From NCBI GenBank assembly GCA_031292515.1, contig JARLGZ010000245.1, positions 1 to 54,639 on the forward strand: 54,639 bases of DNA, in the 5' to 3' direction. Below the pieces are notes generated by a model. It worked only from the letters and a program-made list of their open reading frames with translations, had not been told where the DNA came from and made no database searches. Shown here piece by piece: positions 17,885 to 26,638 of this stretch (its first letter is position 1; every line of letters starts with the position of its first letter). A program made the translations under genes and the position numbers. The stretch comes from Puia sp. (GTDB lineage: Bacteria; Bacteroidota; Bacteroidia; Chitinophagales; Chitinophagaceae).

Positions 17885-17967
17885 TTTAGAGAAGTATGGT
17901 TTGGCGATTGGCCAGCCGGTTTGTGCCGCTCCCGCCTATATTTCGATTTTTTTCGACCGGCTCAATA

Positions 17968-17987
17968 TATATACCGATCGGTATATA
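17968..17987. promoter_or_regulatory. TetR operator 2 (before thioesterase)
   Basis: TATATACCGATCGGTATATA is a perfect 20-bp palindrome 84 bases upstream of the thioesterase ATG. On the minus strand a TTTTTTG stretch (17994-18000) lies just before it and TATATATTG (17963-17971) just after it, so the site may sit between a -33 and an imperfect -7 box. Confidence 0.82.
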
Positions 17988-18012
17988 CTCTGGCAAAAAA
18001 AGTTGCTCACCT

Positions 18013-18597
18013 TTATAATCCATCGATCAAATCCCCGACCGATCGCATGATCGCAGTCCGGTAATTGAGCTTGCCCGTCAGCTTCGTTATCATGATCCCG
18101 CCCTCTATCATCGCGATCATAGTCAGCGCCACCTGTTCCGGATCATTGTCCCGCCGGAACTCTCCGTTCTCCATACCCGACTGGATCAGGCGCATGATCC
18201 GGTTCTTCCAGGAGAGGATCGCATCACTGGCCTTCTTCTTCAACAGGGAGTGTGTGTCATCGGCTTCTATGGCCGTATTGAGGATCGGGCAGCCACCAAC
18301 CGGGAAAGGTAATTTCAGAAAATCATTATACACGCGCGCATACACCATCAGCTTCTCTTTCGCAGAATGAAGCCCGCTCATCTCGGCACTAAAAATATTG
18401 CTGACTTTTTGTAGATTATAATCGAAAGCGGCAAGCGCCACCTCATCCTTGCTGGCAAAATTCCCGTAAATGCTCCCCTTCGTCAACCCAGTGGCGCCGG
18501 TCATGTCCGTCAGGGAAGTTCCGGCATAACCCTTCATGTTGAAGACGGGCGCCGTCTTTTCGATGATAAAGGCCCTTGTCTGATCGGCTTTTGACAT
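18013..18597 (-). CDS. TetR/AcrR-family transcriptional regulator
   Basis: A 194-residue regulator. The N-terminal helix-turn-helix (about 8-55) reads IIEKTAPVFNMKGYAGTSL..MTGATGLTKGSIYGNFASKDEV, a classic TetR DNA-binding domain. The C-terminal part (LPFPVGGCPILNTAIEADD) matches the TetR_C type often seen with YcdC/AcrR-like regulators and would bind the ligand. It is divergent from dus. The operator-like palindrome at 18624-18639 lies within its own promoter, implying autorepression, and two better copies lie before the thioesterase and efflux genes. The ligand is unknown; a toxic acyl or aromatic compound would fit the targets. Confidence 0.94.
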   Translation of the reverse strand: MSKADQTRAFIIEKTAPVFNMKGYAGTSLTDMTGATGLTKGSIYGNFASKDEVALAAFDYNLQKVSNIFSAEMSGLHSAKEKLMVYARVYNDFLKLPFPVGGCPILNTAIEADDTHSLLKKKASDAILSWKNRIMRLIQSGMENGEFRRDNDPEQVALTMIAMIEGGIMITKLTGKLNYRTAIMRSVGDLIDGL

Positions 18598-18617
18598 GAT
18601 CGATCTTGTTATTGGGG

Positions 18618-18649
18618 CAAAAATATACCATTCGGTATTATTTTCAAAA
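18618..18649 (-). promoter_or_regulatory. tetR promoter (-33 TTTTG, -7 TATTTTTG)
   Basis: On the minus strand a TTTTG element (18645-18649) and a TATTTTTG element (18618-18625) are separated by 19 bases, a good match to the Bacteroidota primary sigma factor layout. The operator copy lies between and overlaps the -7 box, as expected for repression by occlusion. The start codon is 20 bases downstream. Confidence 0.7.
18624..18639. promoter_or_regulatory. TetR operator 3 (before tetR), imperfect
   Basis: TATACCATTCGGTATT matches the other two palindromes at 14 of 16 positions. Symmetry is broken at the centre and the last base, suggesting weaker binding and a graded autoregulation. Confidence 0.7.
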
Positions 18650-18732
18650 TCTTTTTGTCAGTTCTGCAGGAACGATAAGCCCACGCAATCGCCGGACAGG
18701 CAGAAAAAGTATGCAAACCGGTCATCAACCTG

Positions 18733-18740
18733 TAACTTTG
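18733..18740 (+). promoter_or_regulatory. Bacteroidota -7 box TAACTTTG before dus
   Basis: TAACTTTG matches TAnnTTTG exactly and ends two bases before an in-frame GTG at 18743. This spacing supports a leaderless GTG start for the dus gene rather than the far upstream ATG at 18596. Confidence 0.6.
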
Positions 18741-18742
18741 AA

Positions 18743-19807
18743 GTGCAAAACGGCACTCAAAAAACACCTCTGATAAAGATCGGAAACATACAACTCCCTG
18801 ATTTCCCATTACTCCTGGCGCCCATGGAAGACGTCAGCAACCCGCCCTTCCGGGTCGTCTGTAAAGACAATGGGGCCGACCTGCTGTATACCGAATTCAT
18901 CTCCAGTGAAGGCCTCATCAAAGAAGGGGCAAAGTGTCGTAAAAAACTGGAACTCTTTGAGGAAGAGCGACCGGTCGGCATACAGATTTTTGGAGGCGAC
19001 GAAAGAAAAATGGCCCTGGCTTCAGGGATCGTCGACGTCACAAAACCCGACTTGCTCGATATCAATTTCGGCTGCCCGGTAAAAGGAATTGTAGCCAAAG
19101 GCGCGGGCGCGGGTGTATTGAAAGACATCGACCGGATGGTGCGCCTGACAAAAGCCTGCGTAAACTCCACCCGGCTGCCCGTCACCGTAAAAACCCGTCT
19201 GGGCTGGGACGACGACACCATCAATATTATGGAAGTCGCCGAGCGACTGCAAGACGTAGGTATACAAGCCCTCGCCATCCACGGCAGGACCCGCTGCCAG
19301 CTTTATAAAGGCCGCGCCGATTGGCGCCTCATAGCCGAAGTGAAGAACAATCCCCGTATCCACATTCCCATTTTTGGCAATGGCGATATTGACAGCCCCC
19401 AAAAAGCCGTCGAATACAAAAACCGTTACGGCGTGGATGGCGTCATGGTCGGGCGGGCCGCCATCGGCAACCCCTGGATCTTTCGCGAAATCAAGCACTA
19501 CGCAAAAACCGGGGAAACCCTCCCGCCCCCTACCGTCGAAGAGCGCATCGCCGTCTGCCGCAAACAGCTTTCAAAATCCATCGAATGGAAAGGCCCCCTG
19601 ACCGGCATCTCAGAGATGCGGGGGCACTATACCAGATACTTTAAAGGACTGCCCGATATCCGCACCTTTACGGCGCAGCTTGTCACCCGCAACAACTCAG
19701 CGGAAATAGGAGAAATCCTGGATGAAATGAGGAGGCATTACGCCGGCTTCGAAATGCCCCGGGTAGCCGTCGAATTGGTCAATTACCACGAAAACTGCGC
19801 CTTATAG
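18743..19807 (+). CDS. dusB: tRNA-dihydrouridine synthase (DusB type), GTG start
   Basis: A 354-residue FMN enzyme that reduces specific uridines in tRNA to dihydrouridine. The TIM-barrel start LPDFPLLLAPMEDVSNPPFR, the catalytic-cysteine motif NFGCPVKGIVAKGAGAG (Cys near 111), HGRTRCQLYKGRADW and GVMVGRAAIGNPWIF are all conserved, with the tRNA-binding helical tail after about 250. The frame is open to an ATG at 18596, but those 49 residues are not family-like and would cross the tetR promoter. GTG at 18743, just after a -7 box, gives the usual short leader MQNGTQKTPLIKIGNIQ. Confidence 0.93.
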   Translation: MQNGTQKTPLIKIGNIQLPDFPLLLAPMEDVSNPPFRVVCKDNGADLLYTEFISSEGLIKEGAKCRKKLELFEEERPVGIQIFGGDERKMALASGIVDVTKPDLLDINFGCPVKGIVAKGAGAGVLKDIDRMVRLTKACVNSTRLPVTVKTRLGWDDDTINIMEVAERLQDVGIQALAIHGRTRCQLYKGRADWRLIAEVKNNPRIHIPIFGNGDIDSPQKAVEYKNRYGVDGVMVGRAAIGNPWIFREIKHYAKTGETLPPPTVEERIAVCRKQLSKSIEWKGPLTGISEMRGHYTRYFKGLPDIRTFTAQLVTRNNSAEIGEILDEMRRHYAGFEMPRVAVELVNYHENCAL

Positions 19808-19936
19808 CATCTTAAACATCCGGGGGCTGGCAAGAGCATCTTAAAGGAAAGCCTCGTAAGGACACCCTTCCGGCGATCCGACACCCCGCGGAACAGGTGG
19901 CACGGTTTTTTCACCTGGTATCTCCAAAGCCAAGTT

Positions 19937-20398
19937 ATGGAAACAATGACATCTAAAGACACCGCAAGCGTACTCAGCGACCTTATTAAGATCCACAACG
20001 ACCGCATAGAAGGATACGAAAAAGCGCTCAAGGATCTGAAAGAGGAAGACATCGACCTCCGGCTGTACTTCCTGAAAGCCATAGACCAGAGCAGAAAAAT
20101 AAAAAACATGCTGGGAAACGAGTTGCAGACACTGGGGACAGCAATCCCATCGGGTTCGTCAGGCAGCGGCTCCATACATCGCGCCTGGATGGAATTGAAA
20201 GTTGCTTTTTCCGGCCATAACAGACACGCCATCCTGGCAAGCTGTGAATCCGGCGAAGACGCGGCTCAAAAAGCCTACGAATCGGCACTCAAGAGTGAAC
20301 ACCTGCCCGAATATCTGTCCTCGATCGTACTGGAAGAAAAAGAAGACCTGCGCGTCTTCCACAACGAGATCAAGGCATTGAGGGATAAGAGCGCGTAA
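19937..20398 (+). CDS. PA2169-family four-helix-bundle protein (DUF2383)
   Basis: A 153-residue ferritin-like helical protein. The pattern L..LI.IHNDRIEGYEKAL, followed by D.DLR..F, SGSGSIHRAWMELKVAFSGHNRHAIL..CE.GED.A...Y and the C-terminal long helix, is characteristic of the PA2169/YciF-related DUF2383 family, often induced by stress. Metal binding has been suggested for relatives, but no function is proven. Just upstream, 19808-19936 contains a duplicated GCATCTTAAA and a CAGGTG/CACCTG inverted pair (19897-19920 region) that might be regulatory. Confidence 0.88.
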   Translation: METMTSKDTASVLSDLIKIHNDRIEGYEKALKDLKEEDIDLRLYFLKAIDQSRKIKNMLGNELQTLGTAIPSGSSGSGSIHRAWMELKVAFSGHNRHAILASCESGEDAAQKAYESALKSEHLPEYLSSIVLEEKEDLRVFHNEIKALRDKSA

Positions 20399-20404
20399 GA
20401 AACC

Positions 20405-21829
20405 TCAATGAATCACTTTGGCCTCAGGCGTCTTGTCGGCCTCTCTCACAAAGTGCTTCTGCGGGAGATTCACGGCGGGTATAAACGCCAGCGCGATCAC
20501 AAATGCCGAGACCAGGAATCCATCCTGCAAGGCGTAGTGTTCGGCGACAGCCGGTGTATAATGCCTGGTCAGATAATGGTTGTCTATAAACGTATTCAAC
20601 ACCCCGAAGACGGCGATGCCGATCGAGCCACCCAATTGTTGCAACAGGCTGTTCATCGACGTAGCGGTCGCCGTTTGGGGAAGGCTGACCGCATTCAGGA
20701 GGGAAGTGGAAACGGGCGCCACCAGTAAACTCATGCCCAACCCACGAACCAACATCGGCAGGATGATCAGGGCAATAGAAGCCCCCACGTTGATGCGGGA
20801 GAACAGGAACATCGAGACCGACACCAGCAGGATGCCGATCAGCGAAACGTTGCGGATATAACCCTGATCCGCTTTTTTCCCCGCATAAGGCCTGGCTACC
20901 AACATCATCAGGGCATTGGGCAGCATGAGCAGCCCCGATTGGATCTCCGTATATCCCAGCAATCCCTGCAGAAGGAAAGGCAGAAAGAACATGCCCCCGA
21001 AAAGGGCCACCGAACGGATCACGACGATCACGGCCGAGTTGATAAAGTTAGCCGACCTGAACACGGTCAGATCCAGCAAAGGCTGCGCCTTACGGGAGGA
21101 ACGGATAAAAAGCCAGAGGGAGACTACGCAAATCGCCAGCGCGGACAGCAGATTCCAGGACCAGGCCTGCTTCCTGGAGACCAGCGACACGGTATACTGG
21201 ATCAACACGATAAAAATGGAGAAAAAGGCAAAGCCCGACCCATCGAATTTCATTTTCGTCCGGGGCTTCGAACGCAGAAAGCCAAGATAGCGGAAACTGA
21301 GCAGGATCGTGAGGACGCCGATGGGGATGTTCACATAGAAAACAGACTCCCATCCGAAATAGTGCGTGAGCACACCGCCCAGGGTAGGTCCCAGTGCAGG
21401 CCCCATCACATTGCCGATGCCCCACCAGCCAATGGCGGTGCCCCTCTTTTCCGGGGGAAAGCTTTCGCTTAGGATCGCCAGGGAGGTCGGGGTGATCGCA
21501 CCCCCGCCGCTGGCCTGTATCACCCTCGCCACGATCAACATGGGCAGGCTGACCGAAAGGCTGCAAAGCAGCGACCCGATCGTAAACACCGTCACGCTAA
21601 AAAGGTAGAGATTGTAATACCCGATCCGGCTCTTCAACCAGTTGATCAGCGGGATGAAGAGCGAAAAGGAAACCATATAGGCTGTGATGACCCATTCGAC
21701 CTGGCTGATCTCCGCCCTAAACTGGTTGCGTATGACCGGGAGCGATACATTGACGATACTACTATCGATAGCCGCCATGGAAGTTCCCAACATAAGGGTG
21801 ATCAGCACCCAGGTTCCGTTTTTCAGCAT
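20405..21829 (-). CDS. second DHA2-family MFS efflux transporter
   Basis: A 474-residue, 14-helix transporter of the EmrB/QacA drug antiporter type. Helix 1 has MAAIDSSIVNVSLPVIRNQF, motif A is LKSRIGYYNLYLFS (a loose variant) and motif C GIGNVMGPALGPTLGGVL is intact. It converges with the DUF2383 gene with only six bases between stops. A good -7 box (TATCTTTG) lies on the minus strand at 21893-21900. A lone TATACCG half-site at 21840-21846 recalls the TetR operator but has no second arm, so regulation by the same repressor is doubtful. Confidence 0.92.
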   Translation of the reverse strand: MLKNGTWVLITLMLGTSMAAIDSSIVNVSLPVIRNQFRAEISQVEWVITAYMVSFSLFIPLINWLKSRIGYYNLYLFSVTVFTIGSLLCSLSVSLPMLIVARVIQASGGGAITPTSLAILSESFPPEKRGTAIGWWGIGNVMGPALGPTLGGVLTHYFGWESVFYVNIPIGVLTILLSFRYLGFLRSKPRTKMKFDGSGFAFFSIFIVLIQYTVSLVSRKQAWSWNLLSALAICVVSLWLFIRSSRKAQPLLDLTVFRSANFINSAVIVVIRSVALFGGMFFLPFLLQGLLGYTEIQSGLLMLPNALMMLVARPYAGKKADQGYIRNVSLIGILLVSVSMFLFSRINVGASIALIILPMLVRGLGMSLLVAPVSTSLLNAVSLPQTATATSMNSLLQQLGGSIGIAVFGVLNTFIDNHYLTRHYTPAVAEHYALQDGFLVSAFVIALAFIPAVNLPQKHFVREADKTPEAKVIH

Positions 21830-21892
21830 TTTTTCTCCATATACCGCCGATTCATTCCGGGCATATTTCTAAAGATAAGTCAATTTGTCTGC

Positions 21893-21900
21893 CAAAGATA
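21893..21900 (-). promoter_or_regulatory. -7 box TATCTTTG for second efflux pump
   Basis: TATCTTTG on the minus strand is an exact consensus match 64 bases upstream of the pump ATG. A small inverted repeat ACCCGG/CCGGGT (21910-21927) lies directly upstream and may end the preceding minus-strand transcript. Confidence 0.5.
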
Positions 21901-21962
21901 TTTGAATAGACCCGGAGATTCCCGGGTTAGCAGGGTCTGCCGCAAGAGCTGGTCGGACTCTA

Positions 21963-22724
21963 TCAAACCCGCGAAAGAACGATCCGGGTCGGGCTGAGAT
22001 GCGTGATCACAACCTTTATGAGTTCGTTGTCCTTTACCGGAAGCGGCGCCGGGTGATCGTTAGCCGCTTCGCCCCCCTCTTCTGCCTTCGTTTCGAGGGC
22101 TATTTTCCCCATGATCTTGTCCCCGATCACATAGACCTGGATGCCATGCGGAGTGACCCTGGCGACACGTGCCTCGATGACCGTCTTATTTGTATAATAT
22201 TTCTTTGCTGTTAGATACTCCGGGATATAGCGCGGCTTCAACAACGAAGCGGCCGTCTTCTCCGGGTTACCCGTATTTTCAAGCTTGAAAGACACGGGCT
22301 CGTTTAATTGCGATTCGGCCGGCGGCAGTTCCCAGGGGGAAAGAAGCAACGGAAAAAAAAGATAGGTCCCGGTTTCTTTGACGAAATAGCCATCGTCGAC
22401 CGCTTTCAGATAGCCTGTGAATTGATTGTCCACCGCGGCGCGGGCGATGAGATTACTAAGCGCGTTATTGAACCGGAAAACGATCCCTTCCGCAATATCC
22501 TTCTCGCCCCTGGCCGACCGGGCAACCGTGAACTGCACCTCATCCCCTTCGTGGAAGCGATGGATTTTTTTGACCAGCTTTCCCGCAATCCATTGCGCCT
22601 GCGTGGCTTCGTCGATCTTTCCGTTGACCTTTTTCTTCCGGCCACCTGCCATGAATTCAATGGTCACATACTGCTTGTCATGGTTGACGAAACTGACCTT
22701 CCCTTCTATCCTGGATTCTTTCAT
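21963..22724 (-). CDS. hypothetical protein with probable OB-fold (S1/cold-shock-like) segments
   Basis: A 253-residue soluble protein of unknown function. It begins with a beta-rich segment ESRIEGKVSFVNHDKQYVTIEF that looks like a cold-shock or S1-type OB strand pair. A Lys/Arg-rich loop (GGRKKKVNGK) follows. A second similar unit is GDEVQFTVARSARGEKDIAEGIVF, and a C-terminal unit VIEARVARVTPHGIQVYVIGDKIMG..I ends in VVITHLSPTRIVLSRV, again like an S1 domain. Nucleic-acid binding is an inference from fold character only. There is no signal peptide. It is divergent from the gene at 22822. Confidence 0.75.
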   Translation of the reverse strand: MKESRIEGKVSFVNHDKQYVTIEFMAGGRKKKVNGKIDEATQAQWIAGKLVKKIHRFHEGDEVQFTVARSARGEKDIAEGIVFRFNNALSNLIARAAVDNQFTGYLKAVDDGYFVKETGTYLFFPLLLSPWELPPAESQLNEPVSFKLENTGNPEKTAASLLKPRYIPEYLTAKKYYTNKTVIEARVARVTPHGIQVYVIGDKIMGKIALETKAEEGGEAANDHPAPLPVKDNELIKVVITHLSPTRIVLSRV

Positions 22725-22779
22725 ATTAACTCATTAAATGTCATGCCCCACAGCTTGTTATCTTCAACACAAAACCGGT

Positions 22780-22787
22780 CAAAAATA
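22780..22787 (-). promoter_or_regulatory. -7 box TATTTTTG for the OB-fold-like gene
   Basis: TATTTTTG on the minus strand is an exact consensus match, 55 bases upstream of the ATG at 22724. A one-mismatch box TAAATTAG at 22800-22807 on the plus strand may serve the divergent gene. Confidence 0.45.
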
Positions 22788-22821
22788 GGATTTATGAAGT
22801 AAATTAGCCCAAAATCAACGA

Positions 22822-23505
22822 ATGCTGAAGTGGCTGACCCTCTCCTTTCTGCTAATAGCGGCTTCACCGGCGGTGGAGGCCCCCGCCCCTATCGACCCCG
22901 GCGACCAATTCTGGGGCTGGTTCATGAAAAACGAGAGCAGGCTTCGTCATTTCCAGTCGAGCCCCGACAAATACCTGCAGGAGATCCTCGTGGAGATCCG
23001 CAAGGTCCGCCCTGGTCTTGTCATCGAACTGGAGCCGCCGAAAAACGGGGTGATCGATCTGACTGTTTCCGCGGATGGCAACAAGGATCTCTTCCCTGCC
23101 GTACAAGCACTCGTCCGCAAGGCTCCAAAGATCCCCGGATGGAAGATTGTTGCGTTCAGGCAACGCGTGTCTCAAAATAAGCTGAAGACCATGATCCTGA
23201 AGACGGACAGCTTCGAACTGGATCCCAACAAGATGAAGTTTTATCCTTTCGTGGAAGACGACAGCCTGGATATCGTGGTCTACACGGAAGGCGTGAACGC
23301 GGACAACTATGAAGAGATAGGCTATGCCGGCCTGTTACTCGTCGATAATATCCTGGGGGAATATGACTGCGTCATGAAGGTACGCAGCTACGATTTCCAC
23401 GATATGCCCGCCTTTAAAGAGGAGCGCGACAGCCTGAAACCCCTGCTGGGCCTGGCGAATTATGTAGACCGGTATTACCGGGAGAAAAACCCGAAAAAAC
23501 CGTAA
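22822..23505 (+). CDS. hypothetical secreted protein
   Basis: A 227-residue protein with an N-terminal signal peptide (MLKWLTLSFLLIAASPAVEA). The body, with FWGWFMKNESRLRHF, YLQEILVEIRKVRPGLVIELEPP, LTVSADGNKDLFPAVQALVRKAPKIPGWKIVAFRQR, YAGLLLVDNILGEYD and VRSYDFHDMP, resembles a widespread family of uncharacterised bacterial proteins that usually lack a signal peptide (recalled, not searched). The conserved acidic and tryptophan positions seem intact. Secretion would be a twist on the family. Function is unknown. Confidence 0.8.
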   Translation: MLKWLTLSFLLIAASPAVEAPAPIDPGDQFWGWFMKNESRLRHFQSSPDKYLQEILVEIRKVRPGLVIELEPPKNGVIDLTVSADGNKDLFPAVQALVRKAPKIPGWKIVAFRQRVSQNKLKTMILKTDSFELDPNKMKFYPFVEDDSLDIVVYTEGVNADNYEEIGYAGLLLVDNILGEYDCVMKVRSYDFHDMPAFKEERDSLKPLLGLANYVDRYYREKNPKKP

Positions 23506-23596
23506 ACGATCCCGTGGAAGCCATTCGGCAAAGACCCATGGGTGCATGAGCCCGGTGCAGTCGGCCCCCGGACCCGCGGTCGTAAAATGCTCCCCG

Positions 23597-24988
23597 TCAG
23601 ATGACCCGGATACCATAACTGTCCGCCCCGTCGGAGCTCCCTTCAAAAAGATAAGGATCGCCCAGCCCCAACGCCGCATATTCTTCGAAAATCCGTCGGA
23701 TCAGCGGGCCGCTATCCTTGTCGGTCAGGATGGCCACCGTGCCCCCGGCTCCGCCACCCGTGATCTTGGCGCCATAGATCCCGCCCGCAACACCCTGCCT
23801 GCGGCAACAATCCACGAGCATATCGGTGGCCTTGGCGCCCAGCCCGCATTCCGTATAGGCATAGTGCGACTGATACATCAGTTCGCCCATCAGGACAAAC
23901 GCGCGCCTGGAAGGAGCGAGGGAAGCGCCGCGCGAAAGCTCCGAAAACAATTGAACCCGTTGGTTCTCCTCCACGGCATAGCGGGTATTGGCCCTGACAT
24001 TATACTCCACCCCTTGTTTCAGCGGGGTAAAAGGATCGGTATGGAACCCGTGCTTCACCAGGTATTGGGTGGTGCCGATTCTCTCCGGCAGCAAAGTCTC
24101 GTACTTCGCATAGAAGAGGGAACGCGGCAGGTTTGCCAGGTAGCCGTTCCACTGGGGATCGGTATACCGCGGGATCTCGGCCTCGTTGGTGAGGGTCACC
24201 GGGATCCGCTCATAATCACAGATCATCTTATAACCCATAAAAGCGGCGGCCCGGGCGGCTTCGTATTCGATGCCGGCGACCTGGTGGCTGACACCCGAAT
24301 CGATGCCCCATATCTGCAGCTCTCCGGGAAGTTTTATGAGGGGCTCGGGATTGCAGGGCTGGCAGACCAGCGGCATGACATACCCCTCCCTGCCCGTTGC
24401 CACGGCTATCTGGTCCATGATCCCGCAGGCGGACCCGGCGATGACATTCTCCACCCATTGACAGGCCAGGGCCAGTTCCACGCCTGCCAGCACGATGCCG
24501 TAGGCCGAGGCCGTGGCTTTCATGACGGCAACTTCGATAGCCGCCGAAGAACTTACCCCCCGGTTAAGCGGTACCGTGGATTCCATATACAATGTAATCC
24601 CGCTGTCGACCTGTTCCGGATATCGTTTCAGCAAATAGTGAAGGTTGCCGAGCACATAGGCCGTCCAGCGCAGCGAAGGAGAACTGCCGGCCCGGTTGCG
24701 GACCATCTCTTCGTCGGCGAGTTTATCGAGATCGATGTCGATATCACCGAGCCAACCGGCATCGGAGACCGTCTTGTTCTTTAAGACCACCTTCCGGTCC
24801 CTCCGCAGCTGAGCCGCTGCCCAGGTCGCTTCACGGATCGTCGACTCGAAAACCAGCCCCCCCGTATAATCGTCGTTGCCGCCCATCAGGTCCAGTCTGC
24901 CCGGGGCTCGCGCGATATGCACGGGCGCGGAGGCCGAAAAAAAAGCTCCATCCTTCTTGAGACCTTCTGCGATTGCTTCAAATTCCAT
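23597..24988 (-). CDS. GHMP sugar kinase, galactokinase/L-arabinokinase-like
   Basis: A 463-residue kinase from the ATG at 24988 (MEFEAIAEGLKKDG); a longer frame to 25057 adds 23 basic residues and is unlikely. Motif 1 is APGRLDLMGGNDDYTGG (about 28-44), the form seen in plant L-arabinokinase (MGG..DYSG) rather than the IGEHTDYN of galactokinase. Motif 2 is PLNRGVSSSAAIEVAV (about 143-158) and motif 3 ITGGGAGGTVAIL (about 413). It should phosphorylate a sugar at the anomeric carbon. It is the last gene of a minus-strand cluster with an aminotransferase, a reductase and a FucP-type permease. Confidence 0.85.
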   Translation of the reverse strand: MEFEAIAEGLKKDGAFFSASAPVHIARAPGRLDLMGGNDDYTGGLVFESTIREATWAAAQLRRDRKVVLKNKTVSDAGWLGDIDIDLDKLADEEMVRNRAGSSPSLRWTAYVLGNLHYLLKRYPEQVDSGITLYMESTVPLNRGVSSSAAIEVAVMKATASAYGIVLAGVELALACQWVENVIAGSACGIMDQIAVATGREGYVMPLVCQPCNPEPLIKLPGELQIWGIDSGVSHQVAGIEYEAARAAAFMGYKMICDYERIPVTLTNEAEIPRYTDPQWNGYLANLPRSLFYAKYETLLPERIGTTQYLVKHGFHTDPFTPLKQGVEYNVRANTRYAVEENQRVQLFSELSRGASLAPSRRAFVLMGELMYQSHYAYTECGLGAKATDMLVDCCRRQGVAGGIYGAKITGGGAGGTVAILTDKDSGPLIRRIFEEYAALGLGDPYLFEGSSDGADSYGIRVI

Positions 24989-25059
24989 CTTCCTTTTTTT
25001 GAAACGATTTTTCTCCACTTGAATGATTAGACTCCTCAGAACAGCTTTTCTCTTCAATC

Positions 25060-25112
25060 AGCTTTCCCCTCGATCAGCCATCCCCTCGATCAGCCGTTCC
25101 CCTCATAACCGT
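25060..25112. repeat. short tandem repeat CCCCTCGATCAGCC in spacer
   Basis: CCCCTCGATCAGCC is present twice in a row (about 25072-25100), flanked by decayed copies (TCAATCAGCTTT, GTTCCCCTCATAACC). It lies between the aminotransferase and kinase genes. Confidence 0.6.
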
Positions 25113-25135
25113 TATTCCTCGTGATTTCGAAATCG

Positions 25136-26326
25136 CTATTTCCTCAGATCCTTTATACTCTTCACCAGGTAGGCCAGGGCCTCCTCGGTCTGTCTCGGGT
25201 TGATCGGCAGGGTCACCAGCTCTTCTCCCAGCTTCTCCGCGTGAGGAAACTGTCCTTTCTTAAATCCCCTGTTTTTAAAAGCCGTGGAATAATGCAGCGG
25301 GATATAATGGAACCCCACTTTGATACCGAATTTATGGAGGAGGTCATAGATAAAATCCTCTTTCGTCATCCCGAATTCCTTCGCATCGATCCTGACCGGG
25401 TACAGATGGAACACATGCTTATTGTAGGGACGGACCGTCGGCAGGGTCAAACCTGGAATGTCTTTTAACGCTTCGCTCAGCCACGCAGCGTTGTCGATCC
25501 TCCGCTGGTTCAGCTGATCCGCTTTTTTCAATTGTTCGACACCTACCGCAGCCTGTATATCCGTCATCCGGAAATTGTAGCCGCAGTCGTCGAAATCCTG
25601 CCACCAGAATTTCTTGCCTACCGGGAACTTCTCTTCATCCAGCTTGCAGTATTTTGTACTATTGCCGTGAACACGCGTACATTGGGAACGGTATAGCGAA
25701 ATCTGCTCGAAGATCCGGTCATCATCCGTCAGGACGATGCCTCCCTCACCCAGGGTGGAGATATTTTTCTGTTCGTGGAAACTGAAACAACCGGTGGCCC
25801 CGAAAGTTCCGACCTTACGCCCCTTGTATTCGGCGCCGATGGCATGAGCAGCGTCTTCCACTACCGCGAATCCATGTTTTTTCGAGAGCCCCATGATCTC
25901 GTCCATCTCGCAGGACTGTCCGTACAGGTGGACCGGTATGACGGCTTTCGTATTGGGGGTCAGCTTCTCTTCGATACCGGCGGGATCGATATTATAGGTC
26001 ACCGGGTCGATGTCCACAAAGTCGACTTCCGCACCCAGCGTCACCGGCGCCGCCGCCGTGGCGATCCAGGTGATAGGCGTCGTCAATACCCGGTCTCCCC
26101 TCCCAACACCCAGACCTACCATCGAAAGGAATAAGGCCGTAGACCCGTTGCTCACTACCCTCGCATGTTTTGCACCGGTGTAGGCCGCATACATTTTCTC
26201 GAAGCGGATACACTCGTCGCCGCTGGTCGGCGCGTTGTTTCTCAGCACCCTCAACACCGCTTCTTCTTCCTCCTTCCCGTATTGGGTTCCAAATTTAATC
26301 TCCAGGTCGAATTTTATACTGCTCAT
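25136..26326 (-). CDS. DegT/DnrJ/EryC1/StrS-family PLP aminotransferase
   Basis: A 396-residue PLP enzyme of the sugar aminotransferase family, which converts keto-sugars (often nucleotide-linked) to amino sugars with glutamate or glutamine. Conserved parts are SNGSTALFLSMVGLGVG, VVEDAAHAIGAEYKG (cofactor Asp) and CFSFHEQKNISTLGEGG with the Schiff-base lysine near 187. The C-terminal ADQLNQRRIDNAAWL and KVGFHYIPLHYS are typical. The N-terminus FDLEIKFGTQYGKEE resembles members acting on free or phosphorylated keto-sugars or cyclitols; this is a guess. It lies in one cluster with a sugar kinase, a reductase and a permease. Confidence 0.92.
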   Translation of the reverse strand: MSSIKFDLEIKFGTQYGKEEEEAVLRVLRNNAPTSGDECIRFEKMYAAYTGAKHARVVSNGSTALFLSMVGLGVGRGDRVLTTPITWIATAAAPVTLGAEVDFVDIDPVTYNIDPAGIEEKLTPNTKAVIPVHLYGQSCEMDEIMGLSKKHGFAVVEDAAHAIGAEYKGRKVGTFGATGCFSFHEQKNISTLGEGGIVLTDDDRIFEQISLYRSQCTRVHGNSTKYCKLDEEKFPVGKKFWWQDFDDCGYNFRMTDIQAAVGVEQLKKADQLNQRRIDNAAWLSEALKDIPGLTLPTVRPYNKHVFHLYPVRIDAKEFGMTKEDFIYDLLHKFGIKVGFHYIPLHYSTAFKNRGFKKGQFPHAEKLGEELVTLPINPRQTEEALAYLVKSIKDLRK

Positions 26327-26638
26327 AGCTGTTTGCTTTTTATATTGATATTCATAGATTTATTCTCTGTTTTTTTTCTGCTGTTTTCCCGCTGCCAGCA
26401 GCCCCTCTACTGTCTTTCTCCCTTCATATTCTCCCGTCTTTCTAATCATCTGCTCTCCCGTCATCTTTTTCATACATCTCTTCTCCTACATCTCTTCTCT
26501 TATCATTTTGTCCCGTCATTTCCCCGCCACTTCTCCCCTTCTTCCTTCAACCTTCATTCCCCCCGCTTTCGACACCTCACTACTCCCCAGATCTTCACCC
26601 CACTCACTACTGACTATTCACTACTCACCACTGACCAC
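26327..26638. other. pyrimidine-rich spacer ending in heptamer array
   Basis: This 312-bp gap has a strong C/T bias on the plus strand, many CTTCTC/CATCTC runs (a near tandem CATCTCTTCTC pair at about 26475-26500) and no credible coding frame. Its last third is the heptamer array reported separately. There is no clear promoter for the upstream aminotransferase. Confidence 0.5.

Noticed and set aside
21840-21846. TATACCG before the second efflux pump as a fourth TetR operator
   Set aside because: Only one half-site is present; the facing arm is absent.
23546-24784. 412-codon plus-strand open frame
   Set aside because: It lies entirely antisense to the GHMP kinase gene, whose motifs are intact, and has no recognisable domain.
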